Source: Verrucomicrobiales bacterium
Lineage (GTDB): Bacteria; Verrucomicrobiota; Verrucomicrobiia; Verrucomicrobiales; DEV007
Length of the DNA stretch: 27,395 nt
Direction: 5' to 3'
Assembly (NCBI GenBank): GCA_013911195.1
Contig: JACETS010000012.1
Coordinates: 1 to 27,395, forward strand
In this document: positions 15,363-23,890 of the stretch, piece by piece
How the letters are laid out: every line of letters begins with the position of its first letter
How positions within the stretch are numbered: position 1 is the stretch's first letter
Program-made: the position numbers and the translations under genes
The notes under the pieces: generated by a model
What the model was told of the DNA's origin: nothing
The model's database searches: none
The model's input: the letters and a program-made list of their open reading frames with translations, nothing else

Positions 15363-17450
15363 TTATTTTTTAGCCTCTTCACGGGCTTGAGCATCCTCCA
15401 TTACCTTTTCTGCAATGTTTTTTGGACAAGGAGCATAATGAGAAAATTCCATTGAGAATTGTCCTCTGCCTGAGGTCATTGTTCTTAGGTCACCAATATA
15501 ACCAAACATTTCGCTAAGTGGCGCTTCGCCTTTAACTCTGATGCCGGTAGGATTAGTATCCTGAGCTGAAATCATTCCACGGCGCCTATTAAGGTCTCCA
15601 ATCACATCACCTACATTATCCTCAGGAGTGAATACATCGAGTTTCATAATCGGCTCAAGTAATTGAGCCCCAGCCTTAGGCATCGACTGCCTGTAGGCCG
15701 CCTTAGACGCAATTTCAAAGGCAACGGCTGACGAGTCAACGGCATGAAAACCACCATCAACAAGTGTTATTTTAAAATCCAAACATGGGTAGCCTGCTAA
15801 GACACCCTTATCTTTTGAAAGCTTCCATCCTTTTTCAACTGCTGGTATATACTCTTTGGGGACGTTTCCGCCCACAATCTTTGATTCAAATTCAAAGCCT
15901 GAACCAGCTTCCATAGGTTCAATGACATAGTCAATCTTAGCATATTGACCCGCACCACCAGACTGTTTCTTGTGTGTATAAGAATCTTCAAGTTTATTAG
16001 TAACGGTTTCCCTGTAGGCAACTTGAGGAGCCCCAGCATCGACTTCAACACCATGTGTTCTTTTCAGAATATCAATCTTGATGTCCAAGTGAAGCTCTCC
16101 CATTCCCTTAAGAATGGTTTCACCAGAGTCCTGATCTGTTTCAACATGGAATGATGGATCCTCCTTTACCATTTTACCTATCGCTACACCAAGCTTCTCA
16201 GCAGCTCCCTTATCTTTAGGCGCAACCGCAATTGATATAACTGGATCCGGAAATACCATTGGCTCTAATGTTGCCGGATTTTTAGGATCACAGAGTGTAT
16301 GACCTGTTTGAACATTTTTAAGTCCAACCAAAGCCACAATGTCTCCGGCCTGAGCAGAATCGAGATCCTCTCTTGAATCGGCATGCATTTCAACGATTCT
16401 GCCCACTCTTTCCTCTTTACCAGTAAAAGTATTTAGAAGATTAACACCCTTTTGGAGGACCCCAGAATAAACTCTAGTAAAGGTTAGAGCACCGTACTGA
16501 TCATCCATGATCTTGAAAGCAAGGGCACGCAATGGTTTGTCTTTATCAACTATAGCAAATTCTCCAGTTTCATTTCCTTCCATGTCAACCTCCGGTTGAG
16601 GTTTGACTTCTGTCGGTGAAGGAAGGTAATCAATCACTGCATTAAGGATTAGTTGGATTCCTTTATTTTTGAAAGCAGAACCACAATAAGTTGGAAAGAA
16701 ATCAAGATTGATAGTTCCCTTACGAATACATTTTTTAATCGTGTCAATATCTGGCTCCTCACCTTCGAGGTACTTTTCCATTGCATCATCATCCTGTTCA
16801 ACGGCGGTCTCTATTAGGTCGGTACGATATTGCTCGGCCTTCTCTTTGAGGTCATCCGGTATATCCTGAACCTCAAAATTTTCTGGTTGGCCTGATTCAT
16901 CCCACACATAAGCTTTTTGGCTAAGGATATCGACGACTCCGCAAAAAGAGTCTTCATATCCAATGGGAATTGTCATCACGAGTGGTTTAGCTGCGAGAAC
17001 TGTCTCCACTTGATTAACGACTCTATAAAAGTCAGCACCAAGGCGGTCGAGTTTATTGACGAAAATTAAACGGGCTACTCCAGACTCATTGGCATATCTC
17101 CAGTTCGTTTCTGATTGTGGCTCTACGCCTCCGGAACCACAGAAAACTCCAACACCTCCATCCAAGACCTTAAGTGAACGATAAACTTCAATAGTGAAAT
17201 CAACGTGACCAGGAGTATCAATAATGTTAAACCTGTGGTCATCCCAGAAACATGTCGTTGCCGCAGACTGAATCGTGATACCACGCTCTTGCTCCTGTTC
17301 CATGAAGTCAGTGGTGGCAGCGCCATCATGAACCTCACCAAGCTTATGAATTTTACCTGTTAGCTTTAAAATACGCTCAGTCGTTGTGGTCTTACCAGCA
17401 TCAACGTGAGCAAAGATTCCAATGTTTCGGTATTTAGAGAGATCAGCCAT
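15363..17450 (-). CDS. fusA: Translation elongation factor G, FusA2-like subgroup
   Basis: A 695-residue GTPase that drives ribosomal translocation. GTP-binding motifs are intact: AHVDAGKT (14-21), DTPGH (78-82) and NKLD (132-135). Domains II to V follow at normal length, with the domain IV tip region and a C-terminus reading SHYAPCP. The switch-region sequence reads EVYRSLKVLDGGVGVFCGSG and EPQSETNWRYANESGV, where canonical EF-G has EVERSLRVLDGAVAVF and EPQSETVWRQA. From memory, these substitutions are those of the second EF-G of gammaproteobacteria (Pseudomonas, Vibrio, Shewanella FusA2). The gene stands alone, away from rpsG, rpsL and tuf, with its own terminator. It may be a paralogue, or the only EF-G in this genome; the window cannot tell. 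The ATG at 17450 has no Shine-Dalgarno sequence. Confidence 0.93.
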   Translation of the reverse strand: MADLSKYRNIGIFAHVDAGKTTTTERILKLTGKIHKLGEVHDGAATTDFMEQEQERGITIQSAATTCFWDDHRFNIIDTPGHVDFTIEVYRSLKVLDGGVGVFCGSGGVEPQSETNWRYANESGVARLIFVNKLDRLGADFYRVVNQVETVLAAKPLVMTIPIGYEDSFCGVVDILSQKAYVWDESGQPENFEVQDIPDDLKEKAEQYRTDLIETAVEQDDDAMEKYLEGEEPDIDTIKKCIRKGTINLDFFPTYCGSAFKNKGIQLILNAVIDYLPSPTEVKPQPEVDMEGNETGEFAIVDKDKPLRALAFKIMDDQYGALTFTRVYSGVLQKGVNLLNTFTGKEERVGRIVEMHADSREDLDSAQAGDIVALVGLKNVQTGHTLCDPKNPATLEPMVFPDPVISIAVAPKDKGAAEKLGVAIGKMVKEDPSFHVETDQDSGETILKGMGELHLDIKIDILKRTHGVEVDAGAPQVAYRETVTNKLEDSYTHKKQSGGAGQYAKIDYVIEPMEAGSGFEFESKIVGGNVPKEYIPAVEKGWKLSKDKGVLAGYPCLDFKITLVDGGFHAVDSSAVAFEIASKAAYRQSMPKAGAQLLEPIMKLDVFTPEDNVGDVIGDLNRRRGMISAQDTNPTGIRVKGEAPLSEMFGYIGDLRTMTSGRGQFSMEFSHYAPCPKNIAEKVMEDAQAREEAKK

Positions 17451-17548
17451 ATTTTTTAAAAAAACGAGCGCGCCCGATAACCCATTTTTTGCGATATTTC
17501 AATGATTATTTGCTAAGGTTGGCCGCTTTAGCCTATTTATTGGGGAAA

Positions 17549-17564
17549 AAAATTATAAAATTTT
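17549..17564 (-). terminator. Weak AT-only hairpin with U-tract after the large fusion gene
   Basis: On the minus strand AAAATT and AATTTT flank a 4-base loop and are followed by TTTT, about 45 bases past the stop of the large gene. The 158 bp gap between that gene and EF-G otherwise holds AT-rich sequence, a 12 bp palindrome AAGGACGTCCTT at 17599-17610 overlapping the stop codon, and presumably the EF-G promoter (a candidate TTGAAA with 17 bp spacing to TATCGG is weak). Confidence 0.3.
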
Positions 17565-17608
17565 AATTAATTATTAATCGATAAGGCTATTTGTGAAAAA
17601 GGACGTCC

Positions 17609-20600
17609 TTAATCTAAACGCAGTTCTTTATCCAAAAACCCCAATAAGTCGGCAAAATCTTGAACAGATAATCCCGCTTCCAAACCATCTGGCATGATAG
17701 ATTTTCCAGTGCCTTGCAAGCTCGTAATTTCGCTGCGCTTAACGGCTCTTGTTGTGCCATCAAGCAACTTCATGATTAGGCTATTCGAAGTCTCAGATTG
17801 AATTAATCCAAAGATGGTCTCACCTTGATGATTTAAATTATAGGCCAAGTATTGAGGTTCAATTGAGGAACTTGGATTTAAAATTGCATCAAACAGGGAC
17901 TGTGGAGATTTATCAGATAATGCTTTAAGATTTGGACCTACATCACGTCCAATATCATTAAGACGATGGCATGTTGAACAACGGGCTAAGAAATGCAGCT
18001 TTCCTTTTTCATAATCACCATCAATAGAAAGTGATGGTTTGAACTTTGAATAAACTAAAATTCTATTGTTTGAGTTAGACTTCGAAAAGATCTCATTTGT
18101 TTGTTTTTGTATTTCTTTATTAGGATGATCTTTTAATCTTTCGATACAGCTAGAAGATAATTCTACAGGATTAATTTTTCCCTCTTTAAGTCCATCAATT
18201 AAAACTTTAGTTCCATCTTCTTTTGATAAAAAAGCATTCTCAGCAGAGTCCTTGATTCGCGGTTCAAATCCTGGCCACGATTCCAAAATCTTCTCAAAAG
18301 AACTGACTTTGCTAAGTTGATTAATAACAGCCGTTTGAATTTCTATAGAACTTGAAGACTTCAACAATGAACTCAGTTGATTCACATACTCCTTACCGAG
18401 AAGTGCCATAGCTCCTACTCTTTCGGAATCCGTTTTATTTTTATCAGTGGCTACATTTAATGCAGCATTCTTGGCGCGATCCTGAATACTTGGGGAAGCA
18501 TGAGTTAACAATCTCCACTTATTCTCATTAGATTTACTATTTAAAATAGAAATAGATAATTCTTCTGCGAGCTTCGGAAATCGTTCACGCATTTTTAATA
18601 GACCTTCGATTATTTGAGGACTTAAATTCGCAGTTCTGACAAGCTTATCATAATGAGGAATGGCTGAACTTAATATTGCTGCAGCCATAAAAATATCTGA
18701 TCCATCTTTCCCCGCAATCTTAGCAAGAGCTTCACCTGCTTCGTTGTTTTCAAACTCTCCAAGAGTATATGCAACCTGAAGTCGAACCTTGAAGTCGGGA
18801 TCTGAGGAAAGATTGGCAACTTCCGTTGCAAGTTTTGGAAATTTTTCTGACTGTTTTAATGCCATTCTCCGAATAGAAACCTCTTTAGATTGGAACCCTT
18901 CAAGAACATCTTTTTTGCTCCATTCTGCTTTGTAGCCATTACGGAAAGATTCTTTAAGAGCAAGATCTCGTAAAATTCCATTAGGAGAATTTTTTGTTAC
19001 AGAGCCCCAAACATGATTATGGTCTTTTTTTGTTATCCTAAAAATTCGTCCTTTATCCTGACCAGAATAATAATGCGGCTTCAGTTCCTGCTTCCCATTC
19101 GGTGGCAGCCAATGAGGGTGTTCAATCATGTAACGGTACATATCAACAACCCATAGTGATCCATCAGGAGCGGTCCTCGACATTACTGGTCTGCACCATC
19201 TATCTGCAGAAGCAAAGAAATCAAACCTCCCATCATCAGCTCGTTCCGCAGTATAAGATGGTCCGTGATCAGTTAAAATATGCCTTTGCACAAGATTCGA
19301 AAAGGGCTCGCAAGTAAAAGCACTCATTGTTTCCTCAGAATGATCAAACAACTGATGGTCCCGATATATAGATATTCCACATGCCGAGGTATATCGCCCA
19401 ATCATGTCAAAACCGTGAAACCTTTTTTGTGCTTTACCGGCTGAATAAATCTTTGGAGATTTTCCTCTCAACATTTTACGGGGGTCAGGAGCCGGAATGT
19501 ATGGATTACGCTTATGATAATGGTCTTGTAAAACGTAATGCCACAAAGGATTGGCATTTTGAACTCCAAACCAATTCCCATCATTATCCCTCACGCGCCC
19601 GAACTGTGACGGCCCAGCGATTGGTTCAAAAGACCCATCAGGACGAAAACGGAAGTCACGGGATCCAAGCTTGAATTTCTTTCCATTTTTTACGCTTGTA
19701 ATGACTGTATTGACCCCAAATCCCGCATGATGACCCCCGCTCGCACAATAGATCCACCCATCTAACCCCCATCTGAGACTATTCACTCTAAGCTGTTGAT
19801 TATCCTCCACAAAGCCTATAAACCAATCCTCTATTTTATCTGCCTCTCCATCCCCATTTAAATCTTCTGCGTATAATATCCTGCCGGCAGAAGTAACAAT
19901 TACACCACGTCCCCAAGACATCACTCCAGTCGGAAAGGAAATTTTTTTGATAAGCACTTCTCTTTTATCAGGAAGATGATCACCGTTAGTATCGACAAGT
20001 TTTACGATGCGGCCTGAAACGCCATTTTCACCGGAAGGATAATCTCCCATTTCAGCGACCCATATTGATCCATCAGCAGACCAATCAATTCCAACAGGAT
20101 CCATAACGAGCGGTTCATTGGCCACTAATTCAATTTTATAACCTTCTGGAACTTGAACTTTTTTAAGACTACGATTTGGATTTAATGATGGAGTATCGGG
20201 TACTGGTATAATTTCTGCAGTTTCATAAAGGGCCGCAATCTCAACGGCTGATAAGCACCTATCAAAAAAAGCAACCTCATCAATTCTTCCCTGAAAATTT
20301 GCGAAACCATCATTACGCCCTCCAATAAAGAAATGATCCGATCCAGAATAGGTAATATCCAGGTTACCTGAAATTTCCTCTTTACCATTAATGTAAGCTT
20401 TCACCCTTTTATGATTTCGAACAAATACGAGATGATACCATTGGCCCTTAACCAAGTCCTGCTTTCCGTTAAGTAAATCATTGGATTCATTGCCATTGAA
20501 AAGAATGAGTTTTCCAGAATGACCAGCTAAACCTCCAATTCCCACATGGTCTCCCGGTGCATTCTTGCTCTCGGGCTCCCCTCTAGATAAAAAATAACCA

Positions 20601-22276
20601 GTAACCGGGCGAGCATCATTGCGTAGTCCGTTTCTAAACCATAATGAAACCGAATAATTGTCATCAGTTTCAAATTTTGAATTAATTCTTCCTCCGGCAA
20701 AATTTGCAGATCGACTCTGATGCATTTTCGGAAATCCACCTCCCTCGACTCCAGGCAGGTGGCAAACAACCCCATCCTCAAAATCCTTACCGGGTTCAAG
20801 GTTTCCAAGCCTCCAAATCTTAGAGGGTTTCAAAACATTAATAGCATGGGCATATTTACCAACAGGTTCTGTGTATTTTTTTCGGGGTTTACCCGAAATA
20901 TCTTCAAGCATTTGTATCAAGTGAGATGTGATTTTTTTCTCTGCACCAATTTCCAATCCTGCCGTCACTGATGGCCAAGTTGTATATCCCCCAAGAAAGT
21001 GCTGTTCCGCAGGCGGGATATATCCATCTGCCCCATTAGCCAGCTCTATATTCATCACTGTACTCAAAGGGCTCCAAGATTTAAGCTTTAGACCCGTCAA
21101 CGCATAGACCTCATTTGGCATTGTCGTGATCCCAAAATCACCAAAACGAATAGCTTGAAGAACGATCTCTACCTTAGGGTTTTCATGAAGGTATAACGCC
21201 TGCCTGGCATATACTTCAGCCTTACTCCTAGGAATGTTATCTTTGATTCCCTTTGCAATTTCCTTCGCCCAATTCAGACGCTTTTCATCTGGAACTCGGC
21301 AATTGATCTCGACACGTCTCTCTTCCATTGAGATGGGAAGGTTGTCAGAATATTTTATAGCTGAAAGTGACTGAGTCGAAAGTTCGGTCAATTCTTTTAC
21401 ATATCTCTGAATACTTACTTCACTATCTTCTCTAGGCTTTCCATAATCAGCCCTCCATACATCACCGCTGGTACCTTGTGATAATGCGACGACACATCCA
21501 TTACCTAATCGGGCAGACATTTCTTTGGAGTATCGGCCAAAATAGTCCGAAGAAATGCCGGAATGCCCACTAAAGTAATGCATTGAGAAATTTCCTAATA
21601 CCGCGATCGGCTCATTAGTTTCGGAGACTAGGGAAAATAGCGTAAACCAAGGATCTGTAGGGCCTGTTTCTCCGGTAGCGTTTGGGTTTTGATAACCTGG
21701 ATGCATGTTAGCTCGAATTGTTTTTTCGCCAAATGGGTCAGTTCCGGTTCCAGGCCAAAACGCCCATCGCCTTGGCTTTGTATAGCCAGATCCATCAAAA
21801 ACAGACCAACCAGCTTTAGCTGGTCGCAGATTTGAGTGTGCTTTGATAATAGATTCAGCGATCTTGCCAGGAAGAAATTTTGAATAGTCTTCATCCTTAT
21901 CCGTTCCAAGACACAAGTCCATCACACTAGGTGCACTATGTGTATGGGTTGCACTTATGAGAATTCTATTTTTGCTGATACCAGTCTTAATGAATACTTC
22001 TTCTTTAACTGCATCACATAAATGGGTTGGAATCATGCAGCTATCCACGACAGCGATAGCAATAGTTTCTTTCTTATCAGAAATAACGATCGCTCTAGAA
22101 TGTAATCGGTCTGCAATGATTCGTACCTTGTTGGTTAAAAATCCACCGTTAACAGTAACCGGTAACTTCCGAGGTGTAATATCAACTTGTGCCGCTCCAG
22201 CGCTCAGATCAGCCAGAGCTTTTTGATTAGCTCCTAGAAACATCGAAATGACGATAAGAAGGGAGCAAAGTTTCAT
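17609..22276 (-). CDS. Five-part exported fusion: neutral-ceramidase-like, LamG, PVC dehydrogenase propeller, HEAT-like, cytochrome c
   Basis: 1555 residues. A signal peptide (MKLCSLLIVISMFLGANQKALA) is followed by: (1) about 24-470, neutral/alkaline ceramidase-like zinc domain (AAQVDITPR, ISATHTHSAP with H111/H113, NFSMHYFSG with H233, LSQGTSGDV, MPNEV with E389, Y419/Y431), matching the His/His/Glu/Tyr pattern of the family; (2) about 500-690, LamG/concanavalin-like fold (VSLWFRNG, GQWYHLVFVRN, GRIDEVAFFDRCLS); (3) about 705-1085, PVC membrane-bound dehydrogenase beta-propeller (VPEGYKIELVANEPLVMDPV, DGSIWVAEMGDYP, WVVDMYRYMIEHPHW); (4) about 1105-1400, HEAT-like helical repeats; (5) about 1415-1555, PVC-type haem domain with CSTCH at 1433-1437. 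Parts 3-5 are a standard PVC set; the ceramidase-like front is unusual. It should act in the periplasm, with an amide or ester hydrolase front and an electron-transfer back. The actual substrate is unknown. It is divergent from a sulfatase, 128 bp away. Confidence 0.85.
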   Translation of the reverse strand: MKLCSLLIVISMFLGANQKALADLSAGAAQVDITPRKLPVTVNGGFLTNKVRIIADRLHSRAIVISDKKETIAIAVVDSCMIPTHLCDAVKEEVFIKTGISKNRILISATHTHSAPSVMDLCLGTDKDEDYSKFLPGKIAESIIKAHSNLRPAKAGWSVFDGSGYTKPRRWAFWPGTGTDPFGEKTIRANMHPGYQNPNATGETGPTDPWFTLFSLVSETNEPIAVLGNFSMHYFSGHSGISSDYFGRYSKEMSARLGNGCVVALSQGTSGDVWRADYGKPREDSEVSIQRYVKELTELSTQSLSAIKYSDNLPISMEERRVEINCRVPDEKRLNWAKEIAKGIKDNIPRSKAEVYARQALYLHENPKVEIVLQAIRFGDFGITTMPNEVYALTGLKLKSWSPLSTVMNIELANGADGYIPPAEQHFLGGYTTWPSVTAGLEIGAEKKITSHLIQMLEDISGKPRKKYTEPVGKYAHAINVLKPSKIWRLGNLEPGKDFEDGVVCHLPGVEGGGFPKMHQSRSANFAGGRINSKFETDDNYSVSLWFRNGLRNDARPVTGYFLSRGEPESKNAPGDHVGIGGLAGHSGKLILFNGNESNDLLNGKQDLVKGQWYHLVFVRNHKRVKAYINGKEEISGNLDITYSGSDHFFIGGRNDGFANFQGRIDEVAFFDRCLSAVEIAALYETAEIIPVPDTPSLNPNRSLKKVQVPEGYKIELVANEPLVMDPVGIDWSADGSIWVAEMGDYPSGENGVSGRIVKLVDTNGDHLPDKREVLIKKISFPTGVMSWGRGVIVTSAGRILYAEDLNGDGEADKIEDWFIGFVEDNQQLRVNSLRWGLDGWIYCASGGHHAGFGVNTVITSVKNGKKFKLGSRDFRFRPDGSFEPIAGPSQFGRVRDNDGNWFGVQNANPLWHYVLQDHYHKRNPYIPAPDPRKMLRGKSPKIYSAGKAQKRFHGFDMIGRYTSACGISIYRDHQLFDHSEETMSAFTCEPFSNLVQRHILTDHGPSYTAERADDGRFDFFASADRWCRPVMSRTAPDGSLWVVDMYRYMIEHPHWLPPNGKQELKPHYYSGQDKGRIFRITKKDHNHVWGSVTKNSPNGILRDLALKESFRNGYKAEWSKKDVLEGFQSKEVSIRRMALKQSEKFPKLATEVANLSSDPDFKVRLQVAYTLGEFENNEAGEALAKIAGKDGSDIFMAAAILSSAIPHYDKLVRTANLSPQIIEGLLKMRERFPKLAEELSISILNSKSNENKWRLLTHASPSIQDRAKNAALNVATDKNKTDSERVGAMALLGKEYVNQLSSLLKSSSSIEIQTAVINQLSKVSSFEKILESWPGFEPRIKDSAENAFLSKEDGTKVLIDGLKEGKINPVELSSSCIERLKDHPNKEIQKQTNEIFSKSNSNNRILVYSKFKPSLSIDGDYEKGKLHFLARCSTCHRLNDIGRDVGPNLKALSDKSPQSLFDAILNPSSSIEPQYLAYNLNHQGETIFGLIQSETSNSLIMKLLDGTTRAVKRSEITSLQGTGKSIMPDGLEAGLSVQDFADLLGFLDKELRLD

Positions 22277-22404
22277 AAAATAATTCTACCAATAAGCAAA
22301 ATAAAAAGAAAGCATTGATCTAATTGATAACGACAAGACTTATATCAATGATGTATTGAAAAATAGACTTGCGCTGAATAAATGAATATTCAGACAATAG
22401 CGAT
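22277..22404. promoter_or_regulatory. Divergent intergenic region between the fusion gene and the sulfatase
   Basis: Both genes start outward from this 128 bp AT-rich gap, so it should hold two promoters. For the sulfatase, TTGATA (22324-22329) with 17 bp to AATGAT (22347-22352), and TTGAAA (22356-22361) with 17 bp to TAAATG, are weak candidates. CATTGAT and ATCAATG form a 7 bp inverted repeat with a long spacer, a possible shared operator. Neither is strong. Confidence 0.35.
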
Positions 22405-23853
22405 ATGCTGAAAAGCTCTTTTGCTCTCCCTAGTTTTTTTTCTCGATGTCTTACCTTCGTAATATCGATTGTTTTTTTGTACAACTTCTCGTCTGCCAAG
22501 GAGCGCCCTCCAAATATTGTCTTAATCCTTGCCGATGATTTGGGCTATGGGGACTTGGGTTGCTTTGGGCAAAAAACCCTTAAAACACCTCGACTAGATA
22601 CGATGGCCAAAGAGGGTATGAAATTGACCCAATTTTATGCAGGATGCACAGTTTGTGCTCCTTCAAGAAGTGTCCTAATGACGGGCAAACACATGGGTCG
22701 TACAACTGTTCGCGGTAATTCCACGAAACCGATAGTTATCAAACCTGGCCAACAAACTCTGGCCACAGTCCTAAAAAAAGTTAACTACTCAACTGCTTGT
22801 ATTGGTAAATGGGGAATTGGAACACCAGATAATTTCACCAATCCCAACGACGTTGGATTTGATCATTTTTATGGGTACATCAATATGTGGCATGCACATA
22901 ATTTTTATCCTGAATTTCTGATCCGTAATGGCAAAGTGGAGAGGTTACAAAATGAGGTAGCTCCGAAGTGGAAGCGTTGGCAGGACCCAAATCTCCCACA
23001 GTCCGGTCAGGGCGTTGCATCAAAAAAAGTTCAGTACGCGCCGGATCTTTTCACAAAAGATGCCGTTCGCTTCATTAAAGAAAACAAGAACAATCCTTTT
23101 TTCCTCTATTTTGCAATGAACGTTCCACATACTAATAATGAAGCTGGTAATCAAGGCATGGAGGTCCCTGACATTGGTGAATTCGCCAAAGAGGAGTGGC
23201 CGGAGCCAGAGAAAGGATTCGCCGCTATGATCCAAAACATCGATCGGAACGTGGGTCAGATCCTCGACTTGATTACCAGACTGGATCTAGCCAAGGACAC
23301 TTTAGTGCTTTTCACATCAGACAACGGCCCTCATCAGGAGGGAGGTCACCAGGCCGACTTTTTCAATTCAAACGGACAATACCGTGGAATTAAGAGAGAC
23401 CTTACAGAGGGTGGTATTCGGGTCCCTACTATCGCTTGGTGGCCAGGAACAATTAAGGCTGGATCCGCCAATGATCACCAATGGTACTTTGGAGACTTCA
23501 TGGCAACATTTGCCGAATTGGCTAGGACCGAGGCCCCGGCAGACATCGACAGTGACAGTTTTGTATCAACTCTGCAGGGTAATCCTCCTGAAAAACAATG
23601 GGTCAGAAAGAGTCAGCTTTACTGGGAGTTTCTTGAGAGAGGGTCCGCCCAAGCTGTGCGCTTTGGAAAATGGAAGGCTATTCGTAAACCCATGTTCACC
23701 GGACCTATTAAGCTTTATGATCTGTCCACAGACCCAAAAGAGGAAAAAGATTTCTCCACAAAAAGACCTGATATCGTCAAGCATATTGAAAGCTTGTTAG
23801 ATGAGTCACATAAACCCGATCCAAATTGGAATGCCTTGGGCCGTTCGAAGTAA
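22405..23853 (+). CDS. Type I sulfatase (formylglycine-dependent), exported
   Basis: A 482-residue arylsulfatase-family enzyme that hydrolyses sulfate esters. A signal peptide ends near residue 31 (NFSSA). Active-site signature CAPSRSVLMTG has Cys84 as the residue converted to formylglycine by an anaerobic or FGE-type maturase. Metal ligands D44/D45 (LADDLGYGD) and D306/N307 (SDNGPH) are present, and GKWGIG (K135) supplies the expected sulfate-binding Lys. The C-terminal domain includes KLYDLSTDPKEEKDFS, the standard closing motif. The substrate may be a sulfated polysaccharide, sulfated lipid or aryl sulfate; sequence alone does not say. A sample of its coding lines looks somewhat more GC-rich than neighbours, a weak hint at separate ancestry. 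It is divergent from the ceramidase-like fusion and convergent with the DUF1552 gene (37 bp gap). Confidence 0.95.
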   Translation: MLKSSFALPSFFSRCLTFVISIVFLYNFSSAKERPPNIVLILADDLGYGDLGCFGQKTLKTPRLDTMAKEGMKLTQFYAGCTVCAPSRSVLMTGKHMGRTTVRGNSTKPIVIKPGQQTLATVLKKVNYSTACIGKWGIGTPDNFTNPNDVGFDHFYGYINMWHAHNFYPEFLIRNGKVERLQNEVAPKWKRWQDPNLPQSGQGVASKKVQYAPDLFTKDAVRFIKENKNNPFFLYFAMNVPHTNNEAGNQGMEVPDIGEFAKEEWPEPEKGFAAMIQNIDRNVGQILDLITRLDLAKDTLVLFTSDNGPHQEGGHQADFFNSNGQYRGIKRDLTEGGIRVPTIAWWPGTIKAGSANDHQWYFGDFMATFAELARTEAPADIDSDSFVSTLQGNPPEKQWVRKSQLYWEFLERGSAQAVRFGKWKAIRKPMFTGPIKLYDLSTDPKEEKDFSTKRPDIVKHIESLLDESHKPDPNWNALGRSK

Positions 23854-23890
23854 ATTTCATCCTAAAAATTACTTCATGAAACACAAAGCC

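Noticed and set aside
17599..17610. Palindrome AAGGACGTCCTT at the end of the fusion gene, considered as a terminator stem.
   Set aside because: It has no loop, so it cannot fold as a hairpin of useful size; the following T-run is only five bases and interrupted.
19381..19674. 97-codon plus-strand frame inside the large fusion gene, with others at 20720 and 21957.
   Set aside because: They lie opposite well-conserved domain sequence and show no recognisable protein features.
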